From Alteromonas lipotrueiana (GTDB taxonomy: Bacteria > Pseudomonadota > Gammaproteobacteria > Enterobacterales > Alteromonadaceae): a DNA stretch of 64,000 nt. Location: contig NZ_JAESDK010000019.1 of assembly GCF_019249245.1 (NCBI RefSeq), forward strand, positions 1 to 64,000. The letters are read 5' to 3'. Both the position numbers and the translations under genes were made by a program. Each line of letters opens with the position of its first letter. Positions within the stretch are counted from its first letter, which is position 1. Below, in pieces: positions 9,015-17,809 of this stretch. The notes beneath the pieces are model-generated. The model did no database searches, was not told the DNA's origin, and saw only the letters and a program-made list of their open reading frames with translations.

Positions 9015-9857
9015 TTAAAGCGTACGCAAGCTATAGCGCAATGTGTAAAGGCGCGACAAAATATCGCCTTTGGCGTTAACAATATCACCGCTTGAACGCC
9101 ATACGTCATCAATATTGTTACCTGAAGCATTACTTAACAAATTGATCAGTGTGTCGGTGGCTGAAAGTGCGGTGTTGGTGTCTAGGGTTACTAAAGCAGT
9201 CTCCAACGTTAACATAAGAGGATCGATAGCATTGGTAAGCGATGCTGACATTGCCAAACGATTATCCTGAACCGTGGTATTCAACTTGGCAAACTTAGTA
9301 TCAATAATGGTATCTGAATCGCGCTGGTCAAGTAAGATGATAAAGTCAGAAAAACGGCCAGTGCTGCCGCGGGCGCGATAGCTTCCAGTACTCGTTAAAG
9401 TAGTGATATCTTCAAAAGTTGCACCGTCGTGAGACGTAAATAAACGCCATGGTATGGTTGGGTCAAAGTGTATGGCTTTGGTATAAAATTCGATGCTAGC
9501 CAGCCCTTCAAAAGCAAAGCCTTTGTCTGTTTTGGGACTTACAGATACCAGCACAGGAAAGCCTGTGACACCTTCTACCAAGGTTGAGGGTAACCGGGAG
9601 GTGACACGTGGATCGGTAGGCAGCAAAACTTCGGCGGTAATATCCAGGTTATTCGGATGTAAGCCTACCACCTGTTCAAATTCTAATGAGAGGGCCAGGT
9701 CGTATGTATTCCCCAGAGTAAAGTTTGCTTTTACCTGATTATTAGCAAATGACACAGTGTGGGGTAATGCTGCTTGTGCCTGAGCATTGACCAAAGACAT
9801 TGAGACTAATGCAGTCAGTGCCCAAAAATGTCGAATAACGCTTTTTATCTTCATCAT
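9015..9857 (-). CDS. Secreted protein of unknown function in the kinase operon
   Basis: 280 aa. A signal peptide (MMKIKSVIRHFWALTALV to about AQAQA) is followed by a beta-rich region (about 32-175) and an alpha-helical C-terminal third with few charged blocks. It has no Cys, no lipobox and no catalytic motif that I recognise. It is 11 nt upstream of the FHA gene and therefore probably co-transcribed with it, and 84 nt downstream of the second subtilase, separated by a strong hairpin. It could be a periplasmic or extracellular signal protein, or a substrate of the proteases; this is open. The start ATG (9857) follows GAGGTTGAAAG. Confidence 0.7.
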   Translation of the reverse strand: MMKIKSVIRHFWALTALVSMSLVNAQAQAALPHTVSFANNQVKANFTLGNTYDLALSLEFEQVVGLHPNNLDITAEVLLPTDPRVTSRLPSTLVEGVTGFPVLVSVSPKTDKGFAFEGLASIEFYTKAIHFDPTIPWRLFTSHDGATFEDITTLTSTGSYRARGSTGRFSDFIILLDQRDSDTIIDTKFAKLNTTVQDNRLAMSASLTNAIDPLMLTLETALVTLDTNTALSATDTLINLLSNASGNNIDDVWRSSGDIVNAKGDILSRLYTLRYSLRTL

Positions 9858-9898
9858 CTTTCAACCTCATAAAGTCTTGTATAAAAACTATACGAAAA

Positions 9899-9928
9899 AG
9901 GTGTCATTATCAAATTATAATGACACCT
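9899..9928 (-). terminator. Terminator after the second subtilase gene
   Basis: The 12-bp perfect stem AGGTGTCATTAT / ATAATGACACCT with a 6-nt loop is followed on the minus strand by TTTTTC. It lies between the subtilase stop (9942) and the start of the secreted-protein gene (9857), so read-through into the kinase operon is probably partial. Confidence 0.75.
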
Positions 9929-9941
9929 GACATAGTGTAGC

Positions 9942-12425
9942 TTAATTTCTCAGGTATTGACTGAAGAAGCGCGTGGCAAGTAGAGCATAATGCGCGCGGG
10001 TTATCGTGTCTTTGCCGTCAAAGCGAGCGGTTAGGGTGGGCTCTACTGAAAACGCAGATTGCTCGATACCAAACTCAACATTGACTAAAGATAATGTGAT
10101 GGCCAGCTGGACATAGCCTTTCATATTGTCATCAATGCTGTCTTGATCGGCCAAAACAATATCTTCGCCCTTGTAGTTCACCACGATATCCTGATTTGTA
10201 TCAAAGCTGGTGGCAAGCTCTTCTAACCCTAACATCTGGACTAAAGCATAGGCCATGTCGATTTTATCCATTTTTCCAAACGGGTCTGCTTTACCATTTT
10301 TTGCCGGCATAATGGGAGCCTGCGTGCGCAAATTGTCTTTAAGCGCACCTCCTGCCACCGATACCGACTCGATAAAAGCTTTGTCAAAGCCCGGTAAATT
10401 TCCCAATGACGGCGTGGCTTCGTTTAATAGATCGCGATATTGTCTGACCGCACCGCCCATTACCGCATAGCGGGCAAAGTCTTTTCGTTTAAGGCTGGCT
10501 TCAGGGAAAAACTTATTGTCGGTCAGGCCATCCATCAAACGCTCGCTAACTGCAAACTCAATAACTCCTTGTTGGGGGTGGCCTTCAATATCATCTAATC
10601 CATTGAAGCCGCCACTTTGTTCAAACGTAACCGTGACGTCAAAGGTTTCGGGTACACCAGGGCCATTTGTTACGCCCAGAGGGTCAGCCTGAATACCCGA
10701 TAGTGAGGTTAAACCATAGGCATAAATTCCCCACGTGCCCGGTTGAGCAGGGGCGGCTACGCGCATGGTTTCATTAAGTACCGGCGTAGTAAGATTACCA
10801 AAGTATTCGGTACCATCGGGTGCGACCAATACCAGCTTTGTCAGATTAGTCGAGGTGCTGGCCGAAGCCTTTACCAGTACTTCCTCACTTCCTACAGTAA
10901 AGGTTTTCACTTCAGGTTCGCCTACGGGGGCGTAAAATAATTCAATCTGTTCAATATTGTCGCTGGCGCTGACCAAAGCATTCGCTTTAAACTGTTTGCC
11001 AGGCAAATTGTTAACCGTAACCGAGTGTTTCATATCGTAATCAAGTGCAGCTGCTACCGCAGAGCGTGCATTGACATAACCGGCACCTACTTCCCAGCGT
11101 TCATAACCGGGCATGTTGGTCGCCGATTCCTGAAGCAAGTTTTTGATGGCTAAATTATCCAGTGAAGGGTTGGCTTCAAGCATCAGGGCAATAATACCTG
11201 AAACATGCGGTGTGGCCATTGAGGTGCCTGAAATCATGGTATAAAAAGGAAGGTTTTGAGTTTCTATGGCATCTACATCGGCATCGCCGCCATTAGCAGC
11301 AAGGTTGGTGGCTGCGCGGGTAGAGATAATGTCTACGCCTGGCGCCACAATACTGACCTCATTACTGTAAGACCACTGCGAACCATCGGGCATCGTAAAA
11401 TCGCCTGACTCGCTACGCAAACCGCGTGACGAGAAGCCGGCCAAATTACCGAATTTGTCACCGGCACCGACCGAAATACCCCAGGGAATTTGTGCGTATG
11501 GGTTGTGCGAGTCTTCGCCAGGACCAGAATTACCCGCTGCAAACACACTTAAAATTCCTAATTTATGCGCTTTGTAGGTTGCTAAAGATACCGGGCCTTT
11601 AGGTTCATATTTACCACTAGAGCCCCAAGAGTTACTGATAACCTTAATTGGATTGTCGTAGTTATAAAGATTGTTAATGGCAAAATCGAAACCGCCAATA
11701 GTATCAAGAAGAAATAACCCACCTCCTGAACCATACCCGATAATATCTGCATCAGGTGCGGCGCCAACATATTTACCGCCGGACATTGAACCATTACCTG
11801 CGATGGTGCCGGCAACGTGTGTGCCGTGGCCCGAGTTTGTATCGGTATTGATTTGTCCGGTTAATACAGTACCGCTGGTCATGCCGCTTATACTAAGCGC
11901 TGAGGCATGCGTGAGCGCCTGGACATTTTCTACAACAGTATCACCAAAAAAATGGTCCTGATGCGAAGCATCCACACCGGAGTCATTGACCATAACCGTT
12001 ACACCTTTGCCGGTGTAGTTTACGCCATTGCGCTGTGCAAACTGTGGCGTTTGCAGGTCGGCTACGCCGGTAATCTGACGCGCGTCCGCATTAAAGAATT
12101 CCATTTTTCGGTTTGCAAAAACGGACCGAATACCATCGAGCTCCGCAATAGATTCAATTTGCTGGCGGGTTGCCATCACACCAATGATAGGCAAAGACTT
12201 AAACTGAACTCCTTCAGTAATCCCCAAATTCAATAATTGCTGAATTTGAGATTCTGCCAGAGGGGTCATTTGTTCAAAGGTAACGACTGCCATAATCTGC
12301 TGGTCTTCTACTAACGTAGACAATTTAGTGTTTAGCTGTTGACCAATATAAGCATCGGCCAGCGCCGCACTGGCCGGAATGCTTAGCAGGGTGGCAGTAA
12401 GGGTAGAAAGGGCAAACTTTTTCAT
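9942..12425 (-). CDS. Secreted S8 (subtilisin-family) serine protease, second copy
   Basis: 827 aa from the ATG at 12425, which has GGAG 8 nt upstream; a longer frame (12443) lacks this and would spoil the signal peptide (MKKFALSTLTATLLSIPASA). The architecture is the same as at 1067-3526: I9-like pro-region, Asp in VMVNDSGVD, His in NSGHGTHVAGT, Ser in ISGTSMATPHVSG, oxyanion Asn in AAGNSGPGED, then a C-terminal part with SLH-like stretches (RLMDGLTDNKFFPEASLKRK and LTARFDGKDTITRAHYALLA). Many segments are identical between the copies, which points to duplication. It is transcribed towards the kinase operon; its promoter carries copy C of the shared motif, 115 nt before the start. Confidence 0.9.
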   Translation of the reverse strand: MKKFALSTLTATLLSIPASAALADAYIGQQLNTKLSTLVEDQQIMAVVTFEQMTPLAESQIQQLLNLGITEGVQFKSLPIIGVMATRQQIESIAELDGIRSVFANRKMEFFNADARQITGVADLQTPQFAQRNGVNYTGKGVTVMVNDSGVDASHQDHFFGDTVVENVQALTHASALSISGMTSGTVLTGQINTDTNSGHGTHVAGTIAGNGSMSGGKYVGAAPDADIIGYGSGGGLFLLDTIGGFDFAINNLYNYDNPIKVISNSWGSSGKYEPKGPVSLATYKAHKLGILSVFAAGNSGPGEDSHNPYAQIPWGISVGAGDKFGNLAGFSSRGLRSESGDFTMPDGSQWSYSNEVSIVAPGVDIISTRAATNLAANGGDADVDAIETQNLPFYTMISGTSMATPHVSGIIALMLEANPSLDNLAIKNLLQESATNMPGYERWEVGAGYVNARSAVAAALDYDMKHSVTVNNLPGKQFKANALVSASDNIEQIELFYAPVGEPEVKTFTVGSEEVLVKASASTSTNLTKLVLVAPDGTEYFGNLTTPVLNETMRVAAPAQPGTWGIYAYGLTSLSGIQADPLGVTNGPGVPETFDVTVTFEQSGGFNGLDDIEGHPQQGVIEFAVSERLMDGLTDNKFFPEASLKRKDFARYAVMGGAVRQYRDLLNEATPSLGNLPGFDKAFIESVSVAGGALKDNLRTQAPIMPAKNGKADPFGKMDKIDMAYALVQMLGLEELATSFDTNQDIVVNYKGEDIVLADQDSIDDNMKGYVQLAITLSLVNVEFGIEQSAFSVEPTLTARFDGKDTITRAHYALLATRFFSQYLRN

Positions 12426-12520
12426 GTAGAACTCCAAAGACATTTGCGCAAAAACAGCGTGCGCAGATTTTCTTGTTTAATTGTTGACCTGTTCAATATG
12501 CGCTTTTTGTCTGAATTCCG

Positions 12521-12540
12521 GCTATAGGGGTATCACCCTA
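12521..12540 (-). promoter_or_regulatory. Shared 20-bp promoter motif, copy C
   Basis: Read on the minus strand: TAGGGTGATACCCCTATAGC, 115 nt before the second subtilase start. With two preceding bases it forms the perfect dyad TATAGGG-6-CCCTATA (12542-12523). On the plus strand it contains AGGGGTA, which fits the NarL-heptamer pattern AKRRGTA. This fits a NarL-family regulator but does not prove it. Confidence 0.55.
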
Positions 12541-12644
12541 TATTTGTCCGAAGTAATAAAAGTTTTGCCACGCAAAAAGTGACCTATAACTGCATCAATA
12601 GGTTTGCCCACCCGAAACCACCGTATTTTTTAAAGGAAGTATGT

Positions 12645-13697
12645 ATGAAGTTTTTACCATTAGGCGCAAGTGATATTAAGGTTTCCGAAGTTTGTCTGGG
12701 TACCATGACCTGGGGGATTCAAAATTCACAGCAAGATACCGATAACCAGATCGCGATGGCCATTGATGCAGGTGTCAACTTTCTGGATACCGCTGAAATG
12801 TATCCCGTACCTCCCGACGAAGAAACGTATGCTGATACTGAGCGTTACCTAGGTAACTGGCTGGGCCGCAATACGGCCAGGCGCGGCGACCTAATCATAA
12901 TGACGAAGATTGTGGGCAATGGTGTAAGCTGGATTCGCAACGGTCAGGATATAACCGGGGCCAGCGTAGAGCAGGCCATCGAAAGTTCGTTAGCGCGCTT
13001 ACAGACAGATTATATAGATGTTTACCAGTTACACTGGCCAAACCGAATCACTCCGCATTTTGGCAAGCACTGGCCGGGCATGACCAACCCCCACGATATC
13101 AACCGCGAACAACAGATAGCGGGTATGCGAGATATATTACAGGGGCTGGACAACGCACTGAAAACCGGAAAAATTCGACACTGGGGCTTATCAGATGACA
13201 CTCCCTGGGGTATTCATACGTTCTTAAAACTGTGTGATGAAATGAACATTGCGCGGCCGGTGTCTATTCAAAACGAATTTAGCCTATTGCATATAAAAGA
13301 TTGGCCGTATTTAATTGAAATGTGCGCGCTTGAAGACATTGCTTATTTGCCCTGGTCGCCGCTGGCTACAGGCATACTTACCGGAAAGTACCTGCACAAT
13401 GCGCGACCTGAAGGTTCTCGCTGGACCTACCCGCAACGTCAGGGTTTGTTCAGAGATAAACCTATGGCTCAACAGGCTACACAGGCGTATGTTGATATCG
13501 CTCAGCAATTTTCGATAACACCCGCGCAGTTAGCTTTGGCCTGGTGCCGGCAGGTGCCTGGAGTAACTTCGACAATTATCGGGGCTACCAGTCAAAAGCA
13601 ACTACAAGAGAACCTTCAGGCTTTTGAGCTAACCCTGTCTGAGGAAGCATCGCAGGCTATTGCATCAGTATTACAACAATACCCGGCGGGTTTTTAG
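12645..13697 (+). CDS. Aldo/keto reductase (Tas-like)
   Basis: 350 aa from the ATG at 12645 (AGGAAG 5 nt upstream). The frame is open further upstream to 12579, but that part lacks an RBS and is outside the fold. The catalytic tetrad of the AKR family is visible: Asp and Tyr in FLDTAEMYPVP, Lys in IIMTKIVG and His in VYQLHWPN. The insertion after the Tyr motif and the NRITPHFG stretch resemble E. coli Tas. It is an NADPH-dependent carbonyl reductase acting in the cytoplasm; substrate unknown. It is divergent from the subtilase and convergent with the porin. Confidence 0.88.
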   Translation: MKFLPLGASDIKVSEVCLGTMTWGIQNSQQDTDNQIAMAIDAGVNFLDTAEMYPVPPDEETYADTERYLGNWLGRNTARRGDLIIMTKIVGNGVSWIRNGQDITGASVEQAIESSLARLQTDYIDVYQLHWPNRITPHFGKHWPGMTNPHDINREQQIAGMRDILQGLDNALKTGKIRHWGLSDDTPWGIHTFLKLCDEMNIARPVSIQNEFSLLHIKDWPYLIEMCALEDIAYLPWSPLATGILTGKYLHNARPEGSRWTYPQRQGLFRDKPMAQQATQAYVDIAQQFSITPAQLALAWCRQVPGVTSTIIGATSQKQLQENLQAFELTLSEEASQAIASVLQQYPAGF

Positions 13698-13719
13698 CAA
13701 TTATTGTTATTAACTATAG

Positions 13720-13741
13720 AAAGACGGTTCGAACCGTCTTT
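13720..13741. terminator. Bidirectional terminator between aldo/keto reductase and porin
   Basis: A perfect 22-nt palindrome (arms AAAGACGGTTC / GAACCGTCTTT) lies between the two convergent stop codons. Confidence 0.75.
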
Positions 13742-13759
13742 CAAATTAACCTGATTTTA

Positions 13760-14923
13760 TCAAAACGCGTATTTAGCTGAAAACTGCACACGGTTCATAT
13801 CCCCATCTGAACCGCTTTCAATCTCACGCTTTGCAAACGCATACTCGGCCCCGAAGGTTAAGGCCGGCACCGGTGAGTATAAATAATTTATACGAGTACT
13901 ATAGGTACTTTTGGTCGCCAAAAGGCCGGTTAAAGCCGCAGGGTTGTCAACCTCTAATGCCGAAAACATAACAGAGGTCCGGGCTTTGTCACTCCACAGG
14001 TGACGATAAGAAATCGCGTAACCGTAAGACTCTATCGCTTCCAATTGATTGTTTTTATCAGGATTGACCGCCACTCCAGTGGCAGCATTAATCGCCATAT
14101 AACGACCTAACCCAGAGCCGGCATTAAACGACATACGTACATCATCACCATTTGCAAACTTAAGCTTGCCCGTCAATGCGACGCCATAGCCGACTTCATC
14201 TTCATCTACGTCTATACCGTTATCGTAAGATAATTGACGCACCAGACCGGCAACTTTAACGTGACCCCAGTCGTCGTTTATTGAATAGGAAGCCGTAAGG
14301 TCGGGTAAGGCGTTATCGTCCGCCACTTCTTTAGAGCCCACATTGTCGGTGCTGATGGTAGACTCGGGGTTTTCCAATGCTATCTTAAGACCCCCTTTTG
14401 AGTAGCGAACCATGGTTTGACGCCCAAATATTACACCATCTGGCACGCCAACAAAGTCCAAAGACTCGGGTAACGTTTTAACATCCATAAACGTGGTCCA
14501 GGTTTGACCTATCAGCCAGTCTTTATACTCAATATAAGCGTGACGGATACGGGGAGTATATGAGTTACTTACTCGCTCATCGCCGCCGCCGGTCACAATA
14601 AAGTCCAGTTCCAGAACACCTTTTATTTCGTTGCCATCTTGCGTAGGTGTGCTGGTGGTGATCCGAAACCGAGATTGACGAATATGCGCGTCAAACTGAG
14701 CACCTTCATCAAATCCGCCCACCGGCGTTAAAGAAGGAACGTAGAAGTCTCGTCCGACGCTTCCGGAAGGCAATGCACCATCAGAGTAATCGCTAACTAT
14801 GGCATCGGCTTTAATATAACCTGAAAACTGAAATTGGGTGTCGGCGACATTTTGTGCACTAGCAAAAGATGCCACAGAAGAAAGGGCACAGAGGACGGCG
14901 GTTTTTTTCAAAGTGTGAGTCAT
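13760..14923 (-). CDS. DcaP-like trimeric outer-membrane porin
   Basis: 387 aa. The signal peptide ends at ASAQ (about residue 23). The rest alternates short hydrophobic beta-strands and ends in the outer-membrane signature ...FSAKYAF with terminal Phe. The stretch FSGYIKADAIVSDYSDG at the N-terminus and the WLIGQTWTTFMD region are typical of DcaP family porins, which let small dicarboxylates or other anions through. The gene is divergent from acs across a 273-bp region carrying two copies of a 12-bp repeat, so both may respond to the same acetate regulator (inference). Confidence 0.83.
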   Translation of the reverse strand: MTHTLKKTAVLCALSSVASFASAQNVADTQFQFSGYIKADAIVSDYSDGALPSGSVGRDFYVPSLTPVGGFDEGAQFDAHIRQSRFRITTSTPTQDGNEIKGVLELDFIVTGGGDERVSNSYTPRIRHAYIEYKDWLIGQTWTTFMDVKTLPESLDFVGVPDGVIFGRQTMVRYSKGGLKIALENPESTISTDNVGSKEVADDNALPDLTASYSINDDWGHVKVAGLVRQLSYDNGIDVDEDEVGYGVALTGKLKFANGDDVRMSFNAGSGLGRYMAINAATGVAVNPDKNNQLEAIESYGYAISYRHLWSDKARTSVMFSALEVDNPAALTGLLATKSTYSTRINYLYSPVPALTFGAEYAFAKREIESGSDGDMNRVQFSAKYAF

Positions 14924-15027
14924 GTCGTTCTCGTCTTTATATTATAAGTAAAGTCTGTGTAACTATTATGTGAATGTGTGTAGAGTGAATCAGTCAAAGA
15001 AAATATTAAACAAGCTTATACCCTGAT

Positions 15028-15113
15028 AAGACCAAAGTCTTAACTTCATTATCCCGTTTTGCTCAAATCTGTCCAAAATAGGCGGGTGTTAGAAATTTGT
15101 TAAGACCAAAGTC
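15028..15113. promoter_or_regulatory. Pair of 12-bp direct repeats in the porin/acs promoter region
   Basis: AAGACCAAAGTC occurs at 15028-15039 and again at 15102-15113, 74 bp (about seven helical turns) apart, 84-169 bp upstream of acs. The first copy continues as TTAAC and the second is preceded by TT. This is a plausible binding site for the LuxR-type regulator encoded just downstream of acs. The binding claim is inference. Confidence 0.5.
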
Positions 15114-15196
15114 GCATTTTGCTTTAATCGTTAACCGTTACATTGAAGTATCTGTATTAATAAAGTTATCTAATTTGTACTTCTCAAGGAGCTCCT

Positions 15197-17143
15197 ATGA
15201 CGGCCGGCAAGACGTATTCTATTCCTGAAAAAATCAAAGAATCTACGCACATTACACCTGAAAAATATCAGCAGATGTACCAGGCATCCGTAGAAGACCC
15301 CTCTGCATTCTGGGCCGAGCAGGCTGACTTTCTCGACTGGTACACAAATCCTCAAAAAAGTCAGAATACGACATTTTCAAAAGACGAAGTTTCTATTAAA
15401 TGGTTTGAAGATGGAGTATTAAATGCCAGCTACAACTGTATTGATCGGCATTTGGCGAACGATGGCAAAAAAACCGCACTGTTCTGGGAGGGTGATAATC
15501 CCCAGGACAGCGAAGAAGTCAGCTATCAGCAACTTCATTACGAGGTGTGTAAGCTTGCTAATGGTCTTAAAAAGCTAGGTGTAGAAAAAGGCGACAGGGT
15601 GGCTATCTACATGCCAATGGTGCCGCAGGCGGCCTATGCAATGCTGGCTTGCGCGCGAATCGGCGCCGTACATTCGGTTATTTTCGGCGGTTTTTCGCCC
15701 AATGCTATTGCCGATCGTATCAACGACAGTAGCGCAAAAGTGGTGATCACCTGTGATGAAGGCCGCCGCGGCGGTCGCAGCGTGCCCTTAAAGCAAAACG
15801 TCGACAAGGCGGTAAGCAATAACGCGTGTCCGTCAGTAACCAACGTTATTGTGCATCAGCTTACTCACGGCGACGTCGCCTGGAATGATGATCTGGATAT
15901 TGCCTGGGATTCACTGGTAGAGGAGTGTTCTGGCCAATGCGAACCTGAACCAATGAACGCAGAAGATCCATTGTTCATTTTGTATACCTCAGGTTCAACA
16001 GGTACCCCTAAAGGCGTGGTACACACTACCGGGGGTTACTTACTTTATAGCGCGCTCACCTTTAAATATGTATTTGATTACAAACCTGATGACATTTACT
16101 GGTGTTCAGCCGATGTGGGCTGGGTGACAGGTCACAGCTACATGATATACGGGCCGCTGGCAAATGGGGCATCACAGGTATTCTTTGAAGGGGTTCCAAC
16201 CTATCCCGATGTGCGGCGTATAGCTCAGGTTATTGAAAAATATAAAGTAAACAGTTTTTACACAGCGCCTACGGCCATTCGCGCGCTGATGGCACATGGT
16301 GATAAACCCGCTGAAGGCTGCGATCTATCCTCACTCAAAGTTCTGGGCACCGTAGGCGAGCCGATAAACCCGGAAGCCTGGGAGTGGTATTACCGGGTCA
16401 TTGGCCAGAGTCGCTGTCCTATCATGGATACGTGGTGGCAAACCGAGACTGGCGGACATATGATAACCCCGCTGCCCGGAGCCACAAATTTGAAGCCTGG
16501 TTCAGCTACGCGTCCGTTTTTCGGTATTCAGCCAGCGCTGTTTGATCCTGAAGGTAATGATATGCAGGGCGAAGCCGAAGGCAATCTGGTCATCAAAGAC
16601 AGCTGGCCGGGTCAGGCAAGAACCGTTTATGGGGACCACGAACGCTTTATTAATACCTATTTTAGCGCTTATGAAGGCGTGTATTTTACCGGGGATGGCG
16701 CGCGTCGTGACGAAGACGGCTACTTCTGGATCACCGGCCGGGTCGACGATGTACTCAATGTATCTGGACACCGGTTAGGCACCGCTGAGATAGAAAGCGC
16801 CATGGTGGCCCACAGTAAAGTGGCCGAAGCTGCGGTGGTGGGTTTTCCACATGATATCAAAGGGCAGGGCATTTATGTCTATGTAACCCCTAACGATGGT
16901 GTTGAACCTGATGAGGCACTTACCAAAGAACTACGTGAATGGGTGCGTAGCGAGCTAAGTCCAATAGCTACTCCCGATATGATTCAATGGTCGCAGGGGT
17001 TGCCCAAGACTCGCTCAGGCAAAATCATGCGCCGAATCTTGCGTAAGATTGCCGCTAACGAGCACGACCAGTTAGGCGATACATCAACATTGGCTGACCC
17101 GTCGGTTGTTGATACACTAATTGAGCAAAGGCTTAACAAATAA
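15197..17143 (+). CDS. acs: Acetyl-CoA synthetase
   Basis: 648 aa, the usual length. It activates acetate to acetyl-CoA via acetyl-AMP. Adenylate-forming motifs: [20 protein letters not shown] (about 265), [10 protein letters not shown] (about 415) and the C-terminal [14 protein letters not shown] (about 605-618), whose Lys is the known site of regulatory acetylation in this family. The start has AAGGAG 7 nt upstream. A CrbR-type regulator gene begins 10 nt after the stop, so the two are co-transcribed. The CrbS-type sensor kinase lies 3 kb further on the other strand. Confidence 0.97.
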   Translation: MTAGKTYSIPEKIKESTHITPEKYQQMYQASVEDPSAFWAEQADFLDWYTNPQKSQNTTFSKDEVSIKWFEDGVLNASYNCIDRHLANDGKKTALFWEGDNPQDSEEVSYQQLHYEVCKLANGLKKLGVEKGDRVAIYMPMVPQAAYAMLACARIGAVHSVIFGGFSPNAIADRINDSSAKVVITCDEGRRGGRSVPLKQNVDKAVSNNACPSVTNVIVHQLTHGDVAWNDDLDIAWDSLVEECSGQCEPEPMNAEDPLFILYTSGSTGTPKGVVHTTGGYLLYSALTFKYVFDYKPDDIYWCSADVGWVTGHSYMIYGPLANGASQVFFEGVPTYPDVRRIAQVIEKYKVNSFYTAPTAIRALMAHGDKPAEGCDLSSLKVLGTVGEPINPEAWEWYYRVIGQSRCPIMDTWWQTETGGHMITPLPGATNLKPGSATRPFFGIQPALFDPEGNDMQGEAEGNLVIKDSWPGQARTVYGDHERFINTYFSAYEGVYFTGDGARRDEDGYFWITGRVDDVLNVSGHRLGTAEIESAMVAHSKVAEAAVVGFPHDIKGQGIYVYVTPNDGVEPDEALTKELREWVRSELSPIATPDMIQWSQGLPKTRSGKIMRRILRKIAANEHDQLGDTSTLADPSVVDTLIEQRLNK

Positions 17144-17153
17144 CGGAGTATCT

Positions 17154-17804
17154 ATGGTAACGCTGCTCATCGCCGATGATCACCCATTATATCGCGATGC
17201 GCTACGTGGGGCGTTATCAGTGTCAATGCCTGACCTTAAGTTACTTGAGGCAGGCGACCTAATTAGCACCGTAGCAGAACTGCAAAAAAACGACGTCGAC
17301 CTGTTGCTACTTGACTTACATATGCCAGGTAGTCACGACCTGTTCGGGTTATTGCATGTGCGCAACCGGTTTCCTGAACTGCCGGTGGCGGTGGTATCGG
17401 GCACCGAAGACGCCAGTCTTATATCAAAAGTTGTAAGTGCTGGTGCTTCAGGGTTTATTCCTAAAACGGCCAGTGCTCAAGATATAGGCGATGCGGTAAA
17501 TGCTATTCTGGCGGGCGATATTTGGTTACCCGAGGCAATTAGCCATGAGGTTGAGCAAATAGACGAAGTCTTTGCTGCGTTAGCTGATAAGGTTTCAAGC
17601 CTGACACCATCGCAGTACAAAGTGTTGTGTTATATGCGAGACGGCTTGCTTAATAAGCAAATCGGCTACAATCTTGAAATAGCAGAAGCGACGGTGAAAG
17701 CGCATGTCACCGCCATTTTCAAAAAGTTGGGTATTAATAACCGGACTCAGGCGGTGTTAATCGCATCGCAACTAGAGCTGGAGCCCCCGGTTACCAAGGC
17801 CTGA
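17154..17804 (+). CDS. crbR: LuxR-type response regulator of acetate metabolism (CrbR-like)
   Basis: 216 aa from the ATG at 17154 (GGAG 7 nt upstream). An in-frame earlier start (17121) would overlap acs and is unlikely. The receiver domain has LIADDH, the phospho-acceptor Asp in LLLLDLHMPG (about 54), VSGTED and FIPKTAS. The HTH is LTPSQYKVLCYMRDGLLNKQ followed by ATVKAHVTAIFKKL. In Vibrio and Pseudomonas the CrbS/CrbR (MxtR/ErdR) pair switches on acs during acetate use; gene position directly behind acs and the CrbS homologue at 20372-23797 support this assignment. No phosphorylation data can be seen from sequence. Confidence 0.85.
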   Translation: MVTLLIADDHPLYRDALRGALSVSMPDLKLLEAGDLISTVAELQKNDVDLLLLDLHMPGSHDLFGLLHVRNRFPELPVAVVSGTEDASLISKVVSAGASGFIPKTASAQDIGDAVNAILAGDIWLPEAISHEVEQIDEVFAALADKVSSLTPSQYKVLCYMRDGLLNKQIGYNLEIAEATVKAHVTAIFKKLGINNRTQAVLIASQLELEPPVTKA

Positions 17805-17809
17805 CCTGA

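Noticed and set aside
12579-12644. Upstream extension of the aldo/keto reductase
   Set aside because: No RBS, and the residues are outside the known fold; the ATG at 12645 has AGGAAG before it.
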